Origin: Stappia indica
GTDB lineage: Bacteria > Pseudomonadota > Alphaproteobacteria > Rhizobiales > Stappiaceae
NCBI RefSeq assembly: GCF_001696535.1
Contig: NZ_MBQE01000001.1
Location: 1,302,001-1,366,000 of the forward strand
Direction: 5' to 3'
DNA: 64,000 nt
The position numbers and the translations under genes were made by a program. Within the stretch, counting starts at the first letter, position 1; each line of letters starts with the position of its first letter. Below, piece after piece: positions 54,301-63,328 of this stretch. The notes beneath the pieces are model-generated. The model was not told where the DNA came from. It saw nothing but the letters and a program-made list of their open reading frames with translations, and did no database searches.

Positions 54301-55420
54301 GGCCCTTGGTGAAGGGCCGCAGCGCCGCCAGCGCCGTGTCCAGCGCATCGGGCTTGTGTGCGTAATCGACGAAGACCAGCGCCCCGTCGTCGGTCTCGCC
54401 GACCAGCTCCAGCCGGCCCGGCGCTCCCTGGAGATCTTCCAGCGCCGACAGCGCGGTGCTGGTCGGAACGCCACTGCAGATCGCCAGCCCCGCCGCGACA
54501 AGCGCATTGGACACCTGGAAGCGGCCGGCCAGCGGCAGGCGCACCTCGAAGAAGCCCTCGATGGTCTCGATCGACAGGACCTGCGTGAACCCGTCGTGGC
54601 GGATGTCGAGCAGCTTCAGATCGTCGCCGCCCTCTCCGACGGTGAAGACGCTGCGGCCGAGTTCCCGCGCCACCGCCAGAACGCGTCCGGCATAGGGCGC
54701 GGACGGTTCCAGCACCACCGGCTGGTCGCCTTCCAGCAGCGTATCGAACAGCCGCATCTTGGCCGCGAGATAGTCCTCCACATCGGCATGATAGTCGAGG
54801 TGGTCGCGCCCCAGGTTGGTGAAGGCCGCAGCCGTCAGGCGCAGCCCGTCGAGCCGGCGCTGGTCGAGCCCATGGCTGGAGGCTTCCAGCGCGGCATGGG
54901 TGATGCCGTCGTCGGCGAGCCGCGCCAGAGTCTGGTGCAGCGACACCGGGTCCGGCGTCGTCAGGCTGCCATACTGGGCGCCGCGGCTGGTCACCGTGCC
55001 GATGGTTCCGAGGCTTGCGGCCTCGAACCCGGCATGGGCGAAGATCTGACGGGTGAAGACGGCGACGGAGGTCTTGCCGCTGGTGCCGGTCACGGCGACC
55101 AGCGTCTCCGGCTGGCGCTCGTAGAAGCGCGAGGCCATCAGCGCCAGCTCGCGGCGCGGGTCGTCGCTGACGATGACGGGGCAGCCGCCCGCATCGGGGC
55201 CGAGCGCCGCAAGCGGCGTGTCGCTGCCCACCAGCAGGGCGCCGGCGCCGGCATCGCGTGCGGCCGCGATGAAACGGGTGCCGTCCGCCTTCGCGCCTTT
55301 CAGCGCGGCGAACACAAATCCCCTGGAAACCGTTCGGCTGTCTGCGGACAATCCGGCGATTTCGGTTTCGAACTCGGGCGCGGCGAGCACCTGTTCGCCG
55401 GTGAGGTCCTTCAGCAGCAT
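51395..55420 (-). CDS. murE/murF: Bifunctional MurE-MurF fusion with acidic linker
   Basis: One 1341-residue frame. Residues 1-485 are MurE: P-loop TGTSGKTS at 111-118, [24 protein letters not shown] at 409-412 (the meso-diaminopimelate motif) and [10 protein letters not shown] near the end. Residues 870-1341 are Mur[18 protein letters not shown]-loop [10 protein letters not shown] at 979-988, [34 protein letters not shown]. Between them lies an unusual linker of about 380 residues (see 52961-53950). I chose the ATG at 55420 ([15 protein letters not shown]); 50 more open codons run into ftsI. The fused enzyme would add meso-DAP and then D-Ala-D-Ala. Confidence 0.93.
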   Translation of the reverse strand: MLLKDLTGEQVLAAPEFETEIAGLSADSRTVSRGFVFAALKGAKADGTRFIAAARDAGAGALLVGSDTPLAALGPDAGGCPVIVSDDPRRELALMASRFYERQPETLVAVTGTSGKTSVAVFTRQIFAHAGFEAASLGTIGTVTSRGAQYGSLTTPDPVSLHQTLARLADDGITHAALEASSHGLDQRRLDGLRLTAAAFTNLGRDHLDYHADVEDYLAAKMRLFDTLLEGDQPVVLEPSAPYAGRVLAVARELGRSVFTVGEGGDDLKLLDIRHDGFTQVLSIETIEGFFEVRLPLAGRFQVSNALVAAGLAICSGVPTSTALSALEDLQGAPGRLELVGETDDGALVFVDYAHKPDALDTALAALRPFTKGRLIAVFGAGGDRDPGKRPLMGQAAARQADIVIVTDDNPRSEDPAKIRAEVMDGAPEALEIGDRRDAIEAAIGMLQPGDVLCIAGKGHEPGQIVGDQVLPFSDHEVAREAIEAMAESALFDAAEDGGIDLGGDAGFDLDGALEQAFVENFERADGDELSDDMPDAADEIEADGAEGGLHLELSEDDLLNDLFEEEDRSADDAPEHELSDEADALHVELAADETADEDVSGEDLLGEDLADEDLLGEELADETSVEEDVAEDELSDDEPLDDGLSEDDLPADDLMDDEPQAAADEDDLLAEDEPESRGFPGISLSEEDLLGLSDPADEPDIAEDEAAEDETAEDGIGERELEESLAEDLVDDDEFDDERKPAETAPEVDDDIFGGADALTDEVEALETQSDEDAPADEPSAETEWLSVADEEDEADADAEPADAQDEDREPVSELQETAEPATAPAPATAAVHPAFVAPAVPSFTAPAAQVVKPAPVSGEPVEAEPDRPLWYLDEMVEATGGDLRGADIPDITGVSIDSRSIAAGEAFVAIAGDRFDGHDFAAKACEAGAALAIVARERADKLPSQGRYLVVEDPLEALRDLGRASRARSRARIVAVTGSVGKTSTKDMLKLALSPSGRTHAPVASFNNHWGVPLTLARMPADTEFGVFEIGMNHAGEITPLVQMVRPHVVAITTVEAVHLEFFGSVERIAQAKGEIFLGLEPGGLALLNRDNNQFDLLTYLAKAAGVRRIATFGQQGPADVQAERVSLQTGCSSISGHVFDQQITYKVGAPGVHLVNNSLVVLGAVAELGGDLARAGMALAAFRAPKGRGEQAVLKLPNGRATLIDESYNANPASMRAALNLLKETPIERNGRRIAVIGDMLELGEAELQLHAALNRPVAESGADLVYCAGPRMHALWELLPKHQRGAYSEEAAGLKPLLLEDIRPGDVIMIKGSLGTRMGPLVEALKRDFPVEDDGAE
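52961..53950 (-). other. Acidic low-complexity linker inside murE-murF
   Basis: Residues 491-820 of the fusion protein. By hand count about 141 of 330 residues are Asp or Glu and only seven are Lys or Arg. Short leucine-containing motifs recur: SEDDLL, SGEDLL, ADEDLL, LSEDDL, DEDDLL, LSEEDLL. Two exact-length 10-residue units, [10 protein letters not shown] and [10 protein letters not shown], stand in tandem (53555-53614). A further ~50 residues rich in Ala, Pro and Val (52814-52960) lead into MurF. Predicted to be disordered; no domain is recognised. Confidence 0.85.
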
Positions 55421-55502
55421 GTCCTGCGCCAATATCCGTTGTGCGTCGTCGTCAGGACCGAAAAGGAGGCTGCGGTGCGACCCCGCCCCCTTGGCGATCC
55501 GG

Positions 55503-57215
55503 TCAGTAGGAAATCGATACCGTCTCCGTCTTGTCTCCGAACTTCGGCAAAACTCCGAGCATCGGGGCAACCCGCCGGATGATCGCCGAGGTGACCGGCG
55601 CGGTGTTCAGACCTGCGGTCGCGCCGATGCCCTCGCGCTCGGGCTTCGGCTCGTCCAGCACGACCAGAACCACGTAGCGCGGCTTGTCCATCGGGAAGGC
55701 AGAAAGGAAAGAATTGCGGCGCTTGTTGGATACGTAGCGGCCGTTCTCGATCTTTTCCGCCGTTCCGGTCTTGCCGCCGACCATGTAGCCCGGCACTTCC
55801 GCGCGCCGGCCCGAGCCCGACAGCACGTTGAGGCGGAACAGGTAGCGCATGATCTCGCTGGTCTGCGGGCTGACCACCTGCTTGGCCAGCTTGTCCGCTT
55901 CCTCGCGCGAACGCGGCATGAAGGTCGGTGGGATCAGGCGACCGCCATTCATCAGCGCCGCCGTCGCCACCGCCGTCTGCAGCGGCGTCACCGAAATGCC
56001 GTGGCCGAAGGAGATCGTGATCGCCGCCAGCTCGTTCCACTTGGGCGGCAGCAGGGGCGTCGCGACTTCCGGCAGGTCCGTCTTCAGCCGGCTGGTCAGG
56101 CCCAGCCGCTCGAGGAATTCCTTCTGCGTGTCGACGCCCGCCGCCAGCATCATCTTCGCGGTGCCGATGTTCGACGAGTAGTTGAAGATCTCGGGGATCG
56201 ACAGGATGCGTCCCTTGCCGTGGAAATCGCTGATCGTCCGCCCGCCGACGCGAAGCGGCCGCGTGGCGTCGAAACTGTCGCTCATCGTCACCTTGCCGCT
56301 GTCCAGCGCCATGGCGACGGTGAAGCCCTTGAACACCGAACCCATCTCGAAGACGCCGCCGGAGGCCCGGTTCATGCGGTCCTTCTCCAGCGCCTGCGCC
56401 CGGTCGTTGGGGTCGAAGTCCGGCAGCGACGACATGGCAACCACTTCGCCGGTCTCCGCGTCGAGAATGATGCCGACGCCGGCAATCGCCCGGTAGCGCT
56501 CCAGCGCCTTCACCAGCTCGTCGCGCACCACGTGCTGCACGCGCAGGTCCACCGACAGCTGCACCGGCTCCATCGAGCGGTCGCTGGCAAAGCCCAGCTC
56601 GCGCAGGTCGCCGAGCCAGGCCCGGTCGACCGCCAGCTCCATGCCGGAGATGCCCTGGTTGTCGACATTCACCGAGCCGACGATATGGCCGGCCGTCGGC
56701 CCGCCCGGATAGAAGCGGCTGTTCTCTTCCAGGAACCCGATGCCGGGGATGCCGAGATCGTGGATCTGCTGGCGCTGGCGCGGGGTCAGCTCGCGCTTCA
56801 GCCAGATGAAGCCGGCATTGCTGGCCAGCCGGCGGCGCACCGCGTCGGTGCCCAGTTCCGGCAGCACGCTGGCGATACCCTCCAGCGCCTCATCTACGTC
56901 GAGGATCTTGCGCGGCTCGGCGAACAGCGAGGCGGTCTTGATGTCGGTCGCCAGGATCTGGCCGTTGCGGTCCAGAAGGTCGGGACGCGAGGCGGCGACG
57001 CTGTCCTGCGCCGAGATGTAGGAGGCGGACTTCGACTCCTCGCTCATGCCCAGCATGATCAGCCGCCCGCCGATGGCCATGTAGACCAGCGCGAACACAG
57101 CCATCGCCATGTGCACGCGGGCCCGCACGGCGCGGGTCGAGGGACCGCGCGGCACATGCCGCTCGCCGACCGTGCGGCGCTGCAGGAACGAAACGGGCTG
57201 ATCGGTCACCGCCAT
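55503..57215 (-). CDS. ftsI: Penicillin-binding protein 3 (FtsI)
   Basis: 570 residues. Short cytoplasmic N-terminus, one membrane helix (about 34-56), PBP dimerisation domain (RNGQILATDIKTASLFAEP), then the transpeptidase domain. Catalytic Ser293 and Lys296 are in EMGSVFKGF, SSN in FNYSSNIGTAK and KTG in VGGKTGTAEKIENG. It crosslinks septal peptidoglycan with FtsW. It starts nine bases after ftsL; 82 bases separate its stop from the murE start. Confidence 0.95.
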   Translation of the reverse strand: MAVTDQPVSFLQRRTVGERHVPRGPSTRAVRARVHMAMAVFALVYMAIGGRLIMLGMSEESKSASYISAQDSVAASRPDLLDRNGQILATDIKTASLFAEPRKILDVDEALEGIASVLPELGTDAVRRRLASNAGFIWLKRELTPRQRQQIHDLGIPGIGFLEENSRFYPGGPTAGHIVGSVNVDNQGISGMELAVDRAWLGDLRELGFASDRSMEPVQLSVDLRVQHVVRDELVKALERYRAIAGVGIILDAETGEVVAMSSLPDFDPNDRAQALEKDRMNRASGGVFEMGSVFKGFTVAMALDSGKVTMSDSFDATRPLRVGGRTISDFHGKGRILSIPEIFNYSSNIGTAKMMLAAGVDTQKEFLERLGLTSRLKTDLPEVATPLLPPKWNELAAITISFGHGISVTPLQTAVATAALMNGGRLIPPTFMPRSREEADKLAKQVVSPQTSEIMRYLFRLNVLSGSGRRAEVPGYMVGGKTGTAEKIENGRYVSNKRRNSFLSAFPMDKPRYVVLVVLDEPKPEREGIGATAGLNTAPVTSAIIRRVAPMLGVLPKFGDKTETVSISY

Positions 57216-57224
57216 TGCCGCCCC

Positions 57225-57581
57225 CTATCGCACTGTCGGCGACGTGCCGGCGAAGCCGCCGAGCGTCACGTTGCTGTCGATAGGCTCGAGCTGCACCGGC
57301 TTGATCGGCACGTCCTCGATCCGGGTGATCTGCTCCACCGAAAGCGGCTGGAGCTGCAGGTGGTCGTTGTAGCGGTCGACCAGCCGCTGCAGACGGCTCG
57401 GGTCGTTGAGCAGGCTCCACTCGGCGCGCAGCATCTGCAGCTGCGCCCGTTCGTCCTCGATCTGCCTCTGCAGCGCCGCGACATGCTCGGCCGAGCGTTC
57501 CGCGTCGTGCTTCATGTCGTAGACGGCGGCGGCGGCAGCCAGGACGCCGATGGCGAGGATGACGTTGGTGTAGCGGCTCAT
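57225..57581 (-). CDS. ftsL: Cell division protein FtsL
   Basis: 118 residues from the ATG at 57581, four bases after the rsmH stop. N-terminal membrane helix (NVILAIGVLAAAAAVYDMKH), then a coiled coil (AERSAEHVAALQRQIEDERA, QLQMLRAEWSLLNDPSRLQR). The position between rsmH and ftsI and the helix plus coiled-coil layout define FtsL, though sequence similarity in this family is low. Confidence 0.85.
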   Translation of the reverse strand: MSRYTNVILAIGVLAAAAAVYDMKHDAERSAEHVAALQRQIEDERAQLQMLRAEWSLLNDPSRLQRLVDRYNDHLQLQPLSVEQITRIEDVPIKPVQLEPIDSNVTLGGFAGTSPTVR

Positions 57582-57585
57582 GGGT

Positions 57586-58605
57586 TCACTCCTCCCCGGC
57601 CGGCGCGGCGACCGACGGGGCACCGAGTTCGCGGGGGTCGACTTCGCGTGCCGGGGCATCGAGACGGCGGGCGGCGCGCAGCTTGGCGGAGCGCGCACGC
57701 GGGTTGGCGGCAACCTCTTCCTCGCCCGGGTCCACCGCCCCGCGGTGGATCGGCTCGAAGGTTGCCGGCGGCACCTCGATGTCCGGCATGTGACGGGAAC
57801 CGCCGGCGCGGGTACGGCTGCGCTCGGCGACGAATTTCTTGACGATCCGGTCTTCCAGGCTGTGGAAGGTGACGACGACCAGCCGGCCGCCCGGCTTCAG
57901 CGCGCGCTCGGCCGCGGCCAGCGCATCGACCACCTCGTCGAGCTCGCGGTTCACATAGATCCGCAGCGCCTGGAAGGTGCGCGTCGCCGGATGGATCTGC
58001 TTGCCCTTGAACGAGCGCCCGACCACCTTCTCGATCACGGCGGCAAGGTCGGAGGTCCGCTCGAAGGGGCGCTCCTTGCGGCGCTCGGCGATGGCCCGCG
58101 AGACGGCGGACGCGCGCCGCTCCTCGCCGAGAATGCCGATCAGCCGGGTCAGCTCGCGCTGCGGCATGGTGTTGACGACATCCGCCGCCGACAGCCCGCG
58201 CACTTCCATGCGCATGTCCAGCGGACCGTCGAAACGGAAGGAGAAGCCCCGCTCCGCCTCGTCGAGCTGCATCGAGGAGACGCCGAGATCCAGCACCACC
58301 GCATCGACCTGCGGGTGGCCGGAGGCCGCCGCGTGGGCATCGAGTGCGGAGAACCGGCCCTCGACCAGCATCAAACGGCCGCCGCTTTTCGCGGCCAGCG
58401 CCTGCCCGCCGGAAATCGCGGTCGGATCGCGGTCGATGGCGACCACCTGCGCGCCCGCATCGAGCAGCGCCGAGGTATAGCCGCCGGCACCGAACGTGCC
58501 ATCGACGACAGTGGCGCCCGACACGTCGCCGAGCGCCTCCATCACCTCATTCAGGAGAACCGGAACATGGCGGGGCGCCGCCTCGTCCTTGTGCTGCGCC
58601 GTCAT
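57586..58605 (-). CDS. rsmH: 16S rRNA (cytosine-1402-N4) methyltransferase
   Basis: 339 residues from the ATG at 58605, overlapping the mraZ stop (ATGA). [13 protein letters not shown] opens the enzyme. SAM motif [69 protein letters not shown] and [16 protein letters not shown] are RsmH/MraW signatures. The second gene of the dcw cluster. Confidence 0.95.
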   Translation of the reverse strand: MTAQHKDEAAPRHVPVLLNEVMEALGDVSGATVVDGTFGAGGYTSALLDAGAQVVAIDRDPTAISGGQALAAKSGGRLMLVEGRFSALDAHAAASGHPQVDAVVLDLGVSSMQLDEAERGFSFRFDGPLDMRMEVRGLSAADVVNTMPQRELTRLIGILGEERRASAVSRAIAERRKERPFERTSDLAAVIEKVVGRSFKGKQIHPATRTFQALRIYVNRELDEVVDALAAAERALKPGGRLVVVTFHSLEDRIVKKFVAERSRTRAGGSRHMPDIEVPPATFEPIHRGAVDPGEEEVAANPRARSAKLRAARRLDAPAREVDPRELGAPSVAAPAGEE

Positions 58606-59057
58606 TGGCCGCCTCCCGCACGAGGCGAGGACAGCACCGACATGGCGCGCTTCATCGCGTCCGCGCGATGGGCGCGGAAGCGCTCCGGCTCCCAGATCTG
58701 GAACTTGTAGCCCTGACCGACAAAGGTGACCTGGTCCGTCACTCCCGCGTGTTCGCGGATCATGTCGGAAAGCATCACCCGGCCGTCTCCATCGATCTTC
58801 AGGGTTTCGCTGGCGCCGTAGAGCGCAGTGGACAGTGCGTCGTGGTCGGCAGTCAGGGTATCGAGCCCCTCCAGCCGCTTGGCGATCTCCGCCACGAGCT
58901 GGTGACCGCCCGCATCCACCGCCATCTGGTGCAGGGAAGGAAAGCAGTAGAGGCCTTCGAAACCGTCGCGCGTCAGGGCCTGGCGAAAGGAGGCAGGAAC
59001 GGAAACCCGCCCCTTGGCGTCGAGTCGGTTTGTGTAGTGCGACACGAAGCCGGACAT
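58602..59057 (-). CDS. mraZ: Transcriptional regulator MraZ
   Basis: 151 residues from the ATG at 59057 ([20 protein letters not shown]); 14 more open codons upstream are unlikely. Two AbrB-like half domains: [19 protein letters not shown], and later [19 protein letters not shown]. The first gene of the dcw cluster; in E. coli MraZ represses this operon by binding TGGG repeats in its promoter. Matching repeats are present at 59218-59251. Confidence 0.94.
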   Translation of the reverse strand: MSGFVSHYTNRLDAKGRVSVPASFRQALTRDGFEGLYCFPSLHQMAVDAGGHQLVAEIAKRLEGLDTLTADHDALSTALYGASETLKIDGDGRVMLSDMIREHAGVTDQVTFVGQGYKFQIWEPERFRAHRADAMKRAMSVLSSPRAGGGQ

Positions 59058-59217
59058 CGATTCTCTCGCCCCATCGCCGGATGCGTTGCACCCGGCCACC
59101 GCCTAACTCCCGATCCCTGGAAACGCCGATACGTAACGCAACGCCGGCGGCCCGACCGCATGTCGGCCCGCAATGTCGAATTGTGAGCCGCTTGAGCCCC
59201 GTTGCAGCCTGTCGAAA

Positions 59218-59251
59218 CGGGATGATCTGGGATAGCATGGGACCTTCTGGG
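59218..59251. promoter_or_regulatory. MraZ-type operator: TGGG repeats with 10-bp spacing
   Basis: On the plus strand CGGG (59218), TGGG (59228), TGGG (59238) and TGGG (59248) begin exactly ten bases apart, with weaker GG-containing copies at 59258 and 59268. They overlap the mraZ promoter at 59229-59257. MraZ is known to bind direct TGGG repeats with this spacing. Confidence 0.78.
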
Positions 59252-59257
59252 CGTCAA
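59229..59257 (-). promoter_or_regulatory. Promoter of the dcw operon (Pmra)
   Basis: On the minus strand TTGACG (59257-59252), a 17-base spacer ending TGC, then TATCCC (59234-59229). The -35 is nearly ideal and TG before the -10 suggests an extended -10. Transcription would start near 59222, leaving a leader of about 165 bases before mraZ. Confidence 0.65.
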
Positions 59258-59314
59258 CGGAATCCAATGGTTTCTGCCCCCTCCCGGCCGGTGCGGCGAA
59301 ACACCGGAGATCAG

Positions 59315-59323
59315 TTATCCACC
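59315..59323. promoter_or_regulatory. Single DnaA-box-like sequence
   Basis: TTATCCACC differs from the TTATNCACA consensus at the last base only. It lies about 60 bases upstream of the mraZ promoter, beside TTAAGCTTAA. A single copy; significance uncertain. Confidence 0.3.
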
Positions 59324-59558
59324 GTTAAGCTTAATTTTGAGTTTCCGGCCGCTTGCATCCTGCAAGGCCGCAGATTCGGGGTCTTTCGCGCCGCCGTCGC
59401 GGTCTAAGCGCAATGGTTCCAGCGACTTGCCCACAGGCGCAGCTTGTCCGCCGCGCCGGTTCCGGCGCGCGGCTTCGGTTCGAGCGGGAGGGACAGCCTG
59501 GGAAGCAGGGGCGTGAGGAACGGCGGACAGCCACACCGACGCGAAGCTCGCTCTTCGG

Positions 59559-59719
59559 CTGTCGTCCCGGTTTCGGCGCAGCCGAAGACCGGGAACCAGT
59601 AACCACGGAAGGTCGCGACCGAAGCCGTTGCGCTGCCGCCGGAAGGCCGAAGGCTGGTGCCCTCGCACACCCGTCCGCTCCGGCGGATACTGGACGCCTG
59701 CCTGCGCAGGCGTGACAGC
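59559..59719. repeat. Intergenic palindromic repeat elements
   Basis: Two elements lie in the gap between rnpB and the mraZ promoter. The first (59559-59609) holds CCCGGTTTCGG against CCGAAGACCGGG and ends ACCAGTAACCACGG. The second (59682-59719) holds CGCCTGC against GCAGGCG within a segment whose minus-strand translation reads TPAQAGVQ, a well-known signature of dispersed intergenic repeats in alphaproteobacteria. Open frames across this stretch are repeat artefacts. Confidence 0.6.
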
Positions 59720-59815
59720 CGTGTAGGTGGCGATGCGCGCCCGTTTCATACCTGCCGAGGGCGTCCTCGCACCCCGGCTGGCGCCGGCGGATCATCGAAA
59801 CAGGAAAGGGAAAAA

Positions 59816-60213
59816 GTGTCAGCCGGCCTGTAAGCCGGGTTTTGTATGGCGCGGCATTGCTGCCGCACGTGACGGCCATTCATCTGGGACGCCCGTTGCC
59901 GGACGCCTCGCGCAACCAACCCGGGCGGCTGGTCTGGAAAGGACCGGATCCCTTGCGGAACCCGCGCCGCCCCTATTCGGTTTTGCTCCCGGTGGGGTTT
60001 ACCGTGCCGCTTCCGTTGCCGGTCGCGCGGTGGGCTCTTACCCCACCCTTTCACCCTTACCGCGGCCGCAGCCGCGGCGGTTTGCTTTCTGTGGCACTTT
60101 CCCTGGGGTCGCCCCCGCCGGGCGTTACCCGGCACCGTTTTTCCGTGGAGCCCGGACTTTCCTCCCCTGCGGCGTTTCCGCACTTGCAGGAGCGGCCGTC
60201 CAGCCGGCTGACG
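59816..60213 (-). ncRNA. rnpB: RNase P RNA
   Basis: The catalytic RNA of RNase P, about 398 bases. The conserved 5' segment GGAGGAAAGTCCGGGCTCC (60165-60147) and the 3' segment ACAAAACCCGGCTTA (59845-59831) are intact. The P1 stem pairs GTCAGCCGG (60212-60204) with CCGGCTGAC (59826-59818). The minus strand continues TTTTT (59815-59811), the terminator tract. The ends are set from P1 and could be off by a few bases. Position upstream of mraZ is usual in this group. Confidence 0.93.
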
Positions 60214-60243
60214 CGCGACTGGTATGCGCCGCGGGCCCTTCGG

Positions 60244-61698
60244 TCAAGCGCGACGCTTCTCGGCCCCTGCCAATGCGCCCGCCACCGCCTCGGCGCAGGC
60301 CTGCGCCTCCCCGCCCTGCGCCCCGGCAAAGCCGACGACGAGGCCTGACGGGTTGCAGGCGATCCCGTAGGGTGAGAGCGCCGCGACGCCGAAGCCGAGG
60401 GCGTTGACCCTCGCGGCGATCGCAAGGTCGTCGACCGCCCCGGCAAAGCGCAGGGCAAGCTGCACGCCGCCAACCGGGTCCGGCACATCCGCCGCCGTAC
60501 CTAACCTCTGCCGCAGGGCGGCGGCCAGTTCCCGCCCCCGCGCCTCGCAGGTCTCCTGCACCCGCCGCAGATGCGCCCGGTAACGGCCGGAGGCGATGAA
60601 GTCGGCAAGCGCGGCCTGCGTCATCACGTTGGCGAGCATGCCCGAGACCCGCTGCGCCACCGCCAGCGGGCCAGCCAGATGTTCCGGCACCACCATGTAG
60701 GCTACCCTCAGGCCCGGCAGCATGCTCTTGGAGAAGGTGCCGAGATAGATCACCTCGCCCTCCGCGCCCAGGCCCTGCATCGCCGCGAGAGGCCGCCCGG
60801 AAAACAGGAACTCGCTATCGTAGTCGTCCTCCAGCACCACCCCGCCGCAGGCCCGCGCCGCATCCAGCACCATCGCGCGGCGTGCCAGCGACATGCGGGT
60901 GCCGTAAGGGTACTGGTGCGAGGGGGTAACGTAGATCAGCCGCGGCGGCCGCCGGCCGGAGACAAGGCGCGGGTCCGCCCCCTCCTCGTCGACCGGCATC
61001 GGCACGATGTCGAGCCCGGCTGCGGTGAAGGCCGCGCGGGCTCCGAGATACCCGGGATCCTCCAGCCACGCCGCCTCGCCGGGATCCGCCAGGGCGCTCG
61101 CCAGCAGGTTGAGGCTCGCCTGGGTCGACGGAGTGACGAGGATACGCTCGGGCGTCGCCCGGACGCCGCGCTCGGCCGCCAGATAGGCGGCGAGCTCCCG
61201 GCGCAGTTCGGGCAGCCCCCGCGTCTCGCCATAGCTCAGCACGTCACCGCGCAGGCGGCGAGCCGCGCGGCGCAGCGTCCGCGCCCATTCGTCCGCGGGA
61301 AACCGGTCGGGGCTCGGCGTGCCCGGCTCCATCCTGCCGCCGCGCCGGCGTTCTGTCGCCGACCAGGGATCGGTGCTCATCGCCCGCCCGCGCGCCGACA
61401 GGGCGACCGCCCTTGCGGAGATCGCCGGCGTCTCGCCCTCGCCCCACACTGCAACGCTTGCGACCTTCGGCGCAGAACCGCTGCGCACGGTGACGATGCC
61501 CTCCGCCGCCAGCAGCTCGTAGGCCGCGTTCACCGAGTTGCGGGAGATGCCGAGCGCTACCGCCAGCGCCCGGCTGGAGGGCAACCGCGCGCCCGCGTCG
61601 AGCCGCCCCGCGCCGATGGCCTCGCGCACGGCGCGATAGACCTGTTCGGGCAGCGGCACCGAGGAGGAACGGTCGATGGTGATGAGGCCGGCAAGCAT
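60244..61698 (-). CDS. MocR/PdxR-type regulator (GntR HTH plus aminotransferase domain)
   Basis: 484 residues. N-terminal winged helix: LPSSRALAVALGISRNSVNA and AYELLAAEGIVTVRSGSAP. C-terminal fold-type I aminotransferase domain, with the PLP lysine Lys324 in LGTFSKSMLPGLRVAYM, EDDYDSEF before it and TPSHQYPYG as the PLP-binding segment. MocR proteins usually sense PLP or aminated ligands and control a divergent gene. Here that gene is a pyridoxamine-phosphate-oxidase-like protein, so a link to vitamin B6 is plausible. The intergenic palindrome ACTGG-AA-CCAGT (61734-61745) may be part of the operator. Confidence 0.9.
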   Translation of the reverse strand: MLAGLITIDRSSSVPLPEQVYRAVREAIGAGRLDAGARLPSSRALAVALGISRNSVNAAYELLAAEGIVTVRSGSAPKVASVAVWGEGETPAISARAVALSARGRAMSTDPWSATERRRGGRMEPGTPSPDRFPADEWARTLRRAARRLRGDVLSYGETRGLPELRRELAAYLAAERGVRATPERILVTPSTQASLNLLASALADPGEAAWLEDPGYLGARAAFTAAGLDIVPMPVDEEGADPRLVSGRRPPRLIYVTPSHQYPYGTRMSLARRAMVLDAARACGGVVLEDDYDSEFLFSGRPLAAMQGLGAEGEVIYLGTFSKSMLPGLRVAYMVVPEHLAGPLAVAQRVSGMLANVMTQAALADFIASGRYRAHLRRVQETCEARGRELAAALRQRLGTAADVPDPVGGVQLALRFAGAVDDLAIAARVNALGFGVAALSPYGIACNPSGLVVGFAGAQGGEAQACAEAVAGALAGAEKRRA

Positions 61699-61775
61699 GA
61701 CTGGACCTTCGAAAACGCCGAAAGCGGATCTTCACTGGAACCAGTTTGATGGCACATTCCCGGCCGCAAAGCAAA

Positions 61776-61858
61776 GGTGCCGCCGAGTAAAAAGGCGCCG
61801 CAAGGCAAAAGGCGCCGAAGCGCAAGGGCGCCGCACAGCACAGGCGCCGCAAAGCGAG
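61776..61858. repeat. Tandem 16-18 bp repeat in the leader of the oxidase-like gene
   Basis: Units beginning GGCGCCG (first copy GGTGCCG) start at 61776, 61794, 61811, 61827 and 61843, spacing 18, 17, 16 and 16. Each unit ends in an A-rich or CA-rich tail (GCAAGGCAAAA, AAGCGCAAG, CACAGCACA, CAAAGCGAG). The array fills the space between the divergent promoters and the ATG at 61871. GGCGCC is itself a palindrome. Confidence 0.7.
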
Positions 61859-61870
61859 GAACCGCAATCG

Positions 61871-62569
61871 ATGAGCGACCCCGAGATCGACCAGGCCGCC
61901 ACGCCGGCCGCCCGGCGCAGCCGTCGCGCCTCCCTGCCCCGCCATGCCCGGGTTCGGGTGGGCAAGCGCGAGGTCGCGGACCCCGCCGCCGCCTTCGAGG
62001 TGCTGGATCTCGCCCGCATCGCTCATGTCGGCTTCGTCGACGAGGGCCGGCCGATGGTCATCCCGATGCTGCACGCCCGCATCAAGCGCACGCTCTACAT
62101 CCACGGCGCCAAGGCGACGCGCATCGTCAAGGGGATGCAGGACCGCGCGCCGGTGTGTCTCACCGTGACGCTGCTGGACGGCATCGTCGTCGCCCGCTCC
62201 GCCTTTCACCACTCGATGAACTACCGCTCGGTGGTGGTGCATGGCACCGCACGCCATGTCGTCAACGACTGGGAGCGCAAGGCCGCGCTCGTCGCCCTCA
62301 CCGACCGGCTGTTGCCGGGCCGCTGGGACGAGGTACGACCGATGACCGACAAGGAGCTCGCCGCCACCGGGGTGCTCGCCATCGAGGTCGAGCACATCAC
62401 CATGAAGCGGCGCGAGGGTCCACCGGTCGACGACGAGGAAGACTACGCCCTGCCGGTATGGGCCGGCGTCGTCGAGCTGGCCGAGACGGTCACCGCCGTC
62501 ACGCCGGACGGGCGGCTGGCCCCGGACGTGCCGCGTCCGCGCTCGCTGCGCGACCTGGAGGAAGCCTGA
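61871..62569 (+). CDS. Pyridoxamine 5'-phosphate oxidase family protein
   Basis: 232 residues from the ATG at 61871, with GCGAGGAA upstream. The flavin split-barrel is seen in FVDEGRPMVIPMLHARIKRT, YIHGAKATRIVKGM and SMNYRSVVVHGTARHV. This is the Pyridox_ox_2-like branch, which may bind FMN or F420 and is often of unknown activity. Divergent from the MocR regulator, which probably controls it. The first ~30 residues are basic and poorly conserved. Confidence 0.82.
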   Translation: MSDPEIDQAATPAARRSRRASLPRHARVRVGKREVADPAAAFEVLDLARIAHVGFVDEGRPMVIPMLHARIKRTLYIHGAKATRIVKGMQDRAPVCLTVTLLDGIVVARSAFHHSMNYRSVVVHGTARHVVNDWERKAALVALTDRLLPGRWDEVRPMTDKELAATGVLAIEVEHITMKRREGPPVDDEEDYALPVWAGVVELAETVTAVTPDGRLAPDVPRPRSLRDLEEA

Positions 62570-62590
62570 CCCCGGCCTCCTCGCCCCGCA

Positions 62591-63091
62591 TCAGCCGCGA
62601 GCGAGGAGCTGCTTGACCTTGCCGCAATAGCGGCGGCTCACCGGGTTCATGCGCTTGGCGAAGTGGCCGGCATTGTAGCGCAGGATCGTTCCGCACAGGT
62701 CGCCGCCGGCGCGCTTGTGGGCGCCTGCCAGGTATTTCATGCCGTAGGTGATGTTGGTCTTGGGATCGTAGAGCGCCTTGGCGCTGCCGCGGAAGCCGAC
62801 GCCCCGCGCCGTCTGCGGCTTGATCTGCATCAGGCCGATTTCGCCGGCCCGGCCGCGCGCCCGCGGATTGTAGTTGCTTTCCACCCGCACGATGGCATGG
62901 GCGAGGTCCGCCGGCAGGCCGTGCTTGCGGGCTTCCGCAGTGATCATGGCGTCGTATTTCGCGGCACGGCCGCCCGCCTCCAGGATCTTCGGATCGACCG
63001 TTGTGGTCGAAATCGCTGCCGACTGGCATGCCCCTGCGGCAAGAGCGAGAAGAAGCGCACCAATGAGACGCGGCGCCTTGAACTTGATCAT
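62591..63091 (-). CDS. Small lytic transglycosylase (SLT domain), probable lipoprotein
   Basis: 166 residues. The N-terminus IGALLLALAAGACQS suggests a lipoprotein signal with Cys22, although the lipobox is not the strict form. The SLT domain has catalytic Glu71 in AIVRVESNYNPRARG, then GEIGLMQIKPQTARGVGF, ALYDPKTNITYGMKYLAG and LRYNAGHFAKR. It cleaves the MurNAc-GlcNAc bond. Convergent with the oxidase-like gene, 21 bases apart. Confidence 0.9.
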   Translation of the reverse strand: MIKFKAPRLIGALLLALAAGACQSAAISTTTVDPKILEAGGRAAKYDAMITAEARKHGLPADLAHAIVRVESNYNPRARGRAGEIGLMQIKPQTARGVGFRGSAKALYDPKTNITYGMKYLAGAHKRAGGDLCGTILRYNAGHFAKRMNPVSRRYCGKVKQLLARG

Positions 63092-63328
63092 ATGGCCGAC
63101 CTTCGAACTGTTCGTCGTTGTTGAGAGGCCGGCTGTATGGCGGCGCCGTAAGACGGAAATCCGGCGCGAACGATCACGAAATGTTACAAAAACACCGATA
63201 AAATGCGGCTAAAACGTGCAGAAATCATCGTCATTGACGAAACCATGGCCATCATCCCGGCAAACATGGCCGGGAGATGGCGGTGATTTGCGGATGTTGC
63301 GATGCAGCAATCGGCTCGGGACGCGGCG

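Noticed and set aside
51344-55582. A 1412-codon open frame on the plus strand antisense to murE-murF
   Set aside because: High-GC codon structure keeps the complementary frame open; its translation is Arg/Gly/Val-rich without any domain, while the minus strand encodes intact MurE and MurF motifs.
59315-59749. Minus-strand frame containing TAVTPAQAGVQ
   Set aside because: TPAQAGVQ-type peptides are translations of dispersed intergenic repeats, not proteins.
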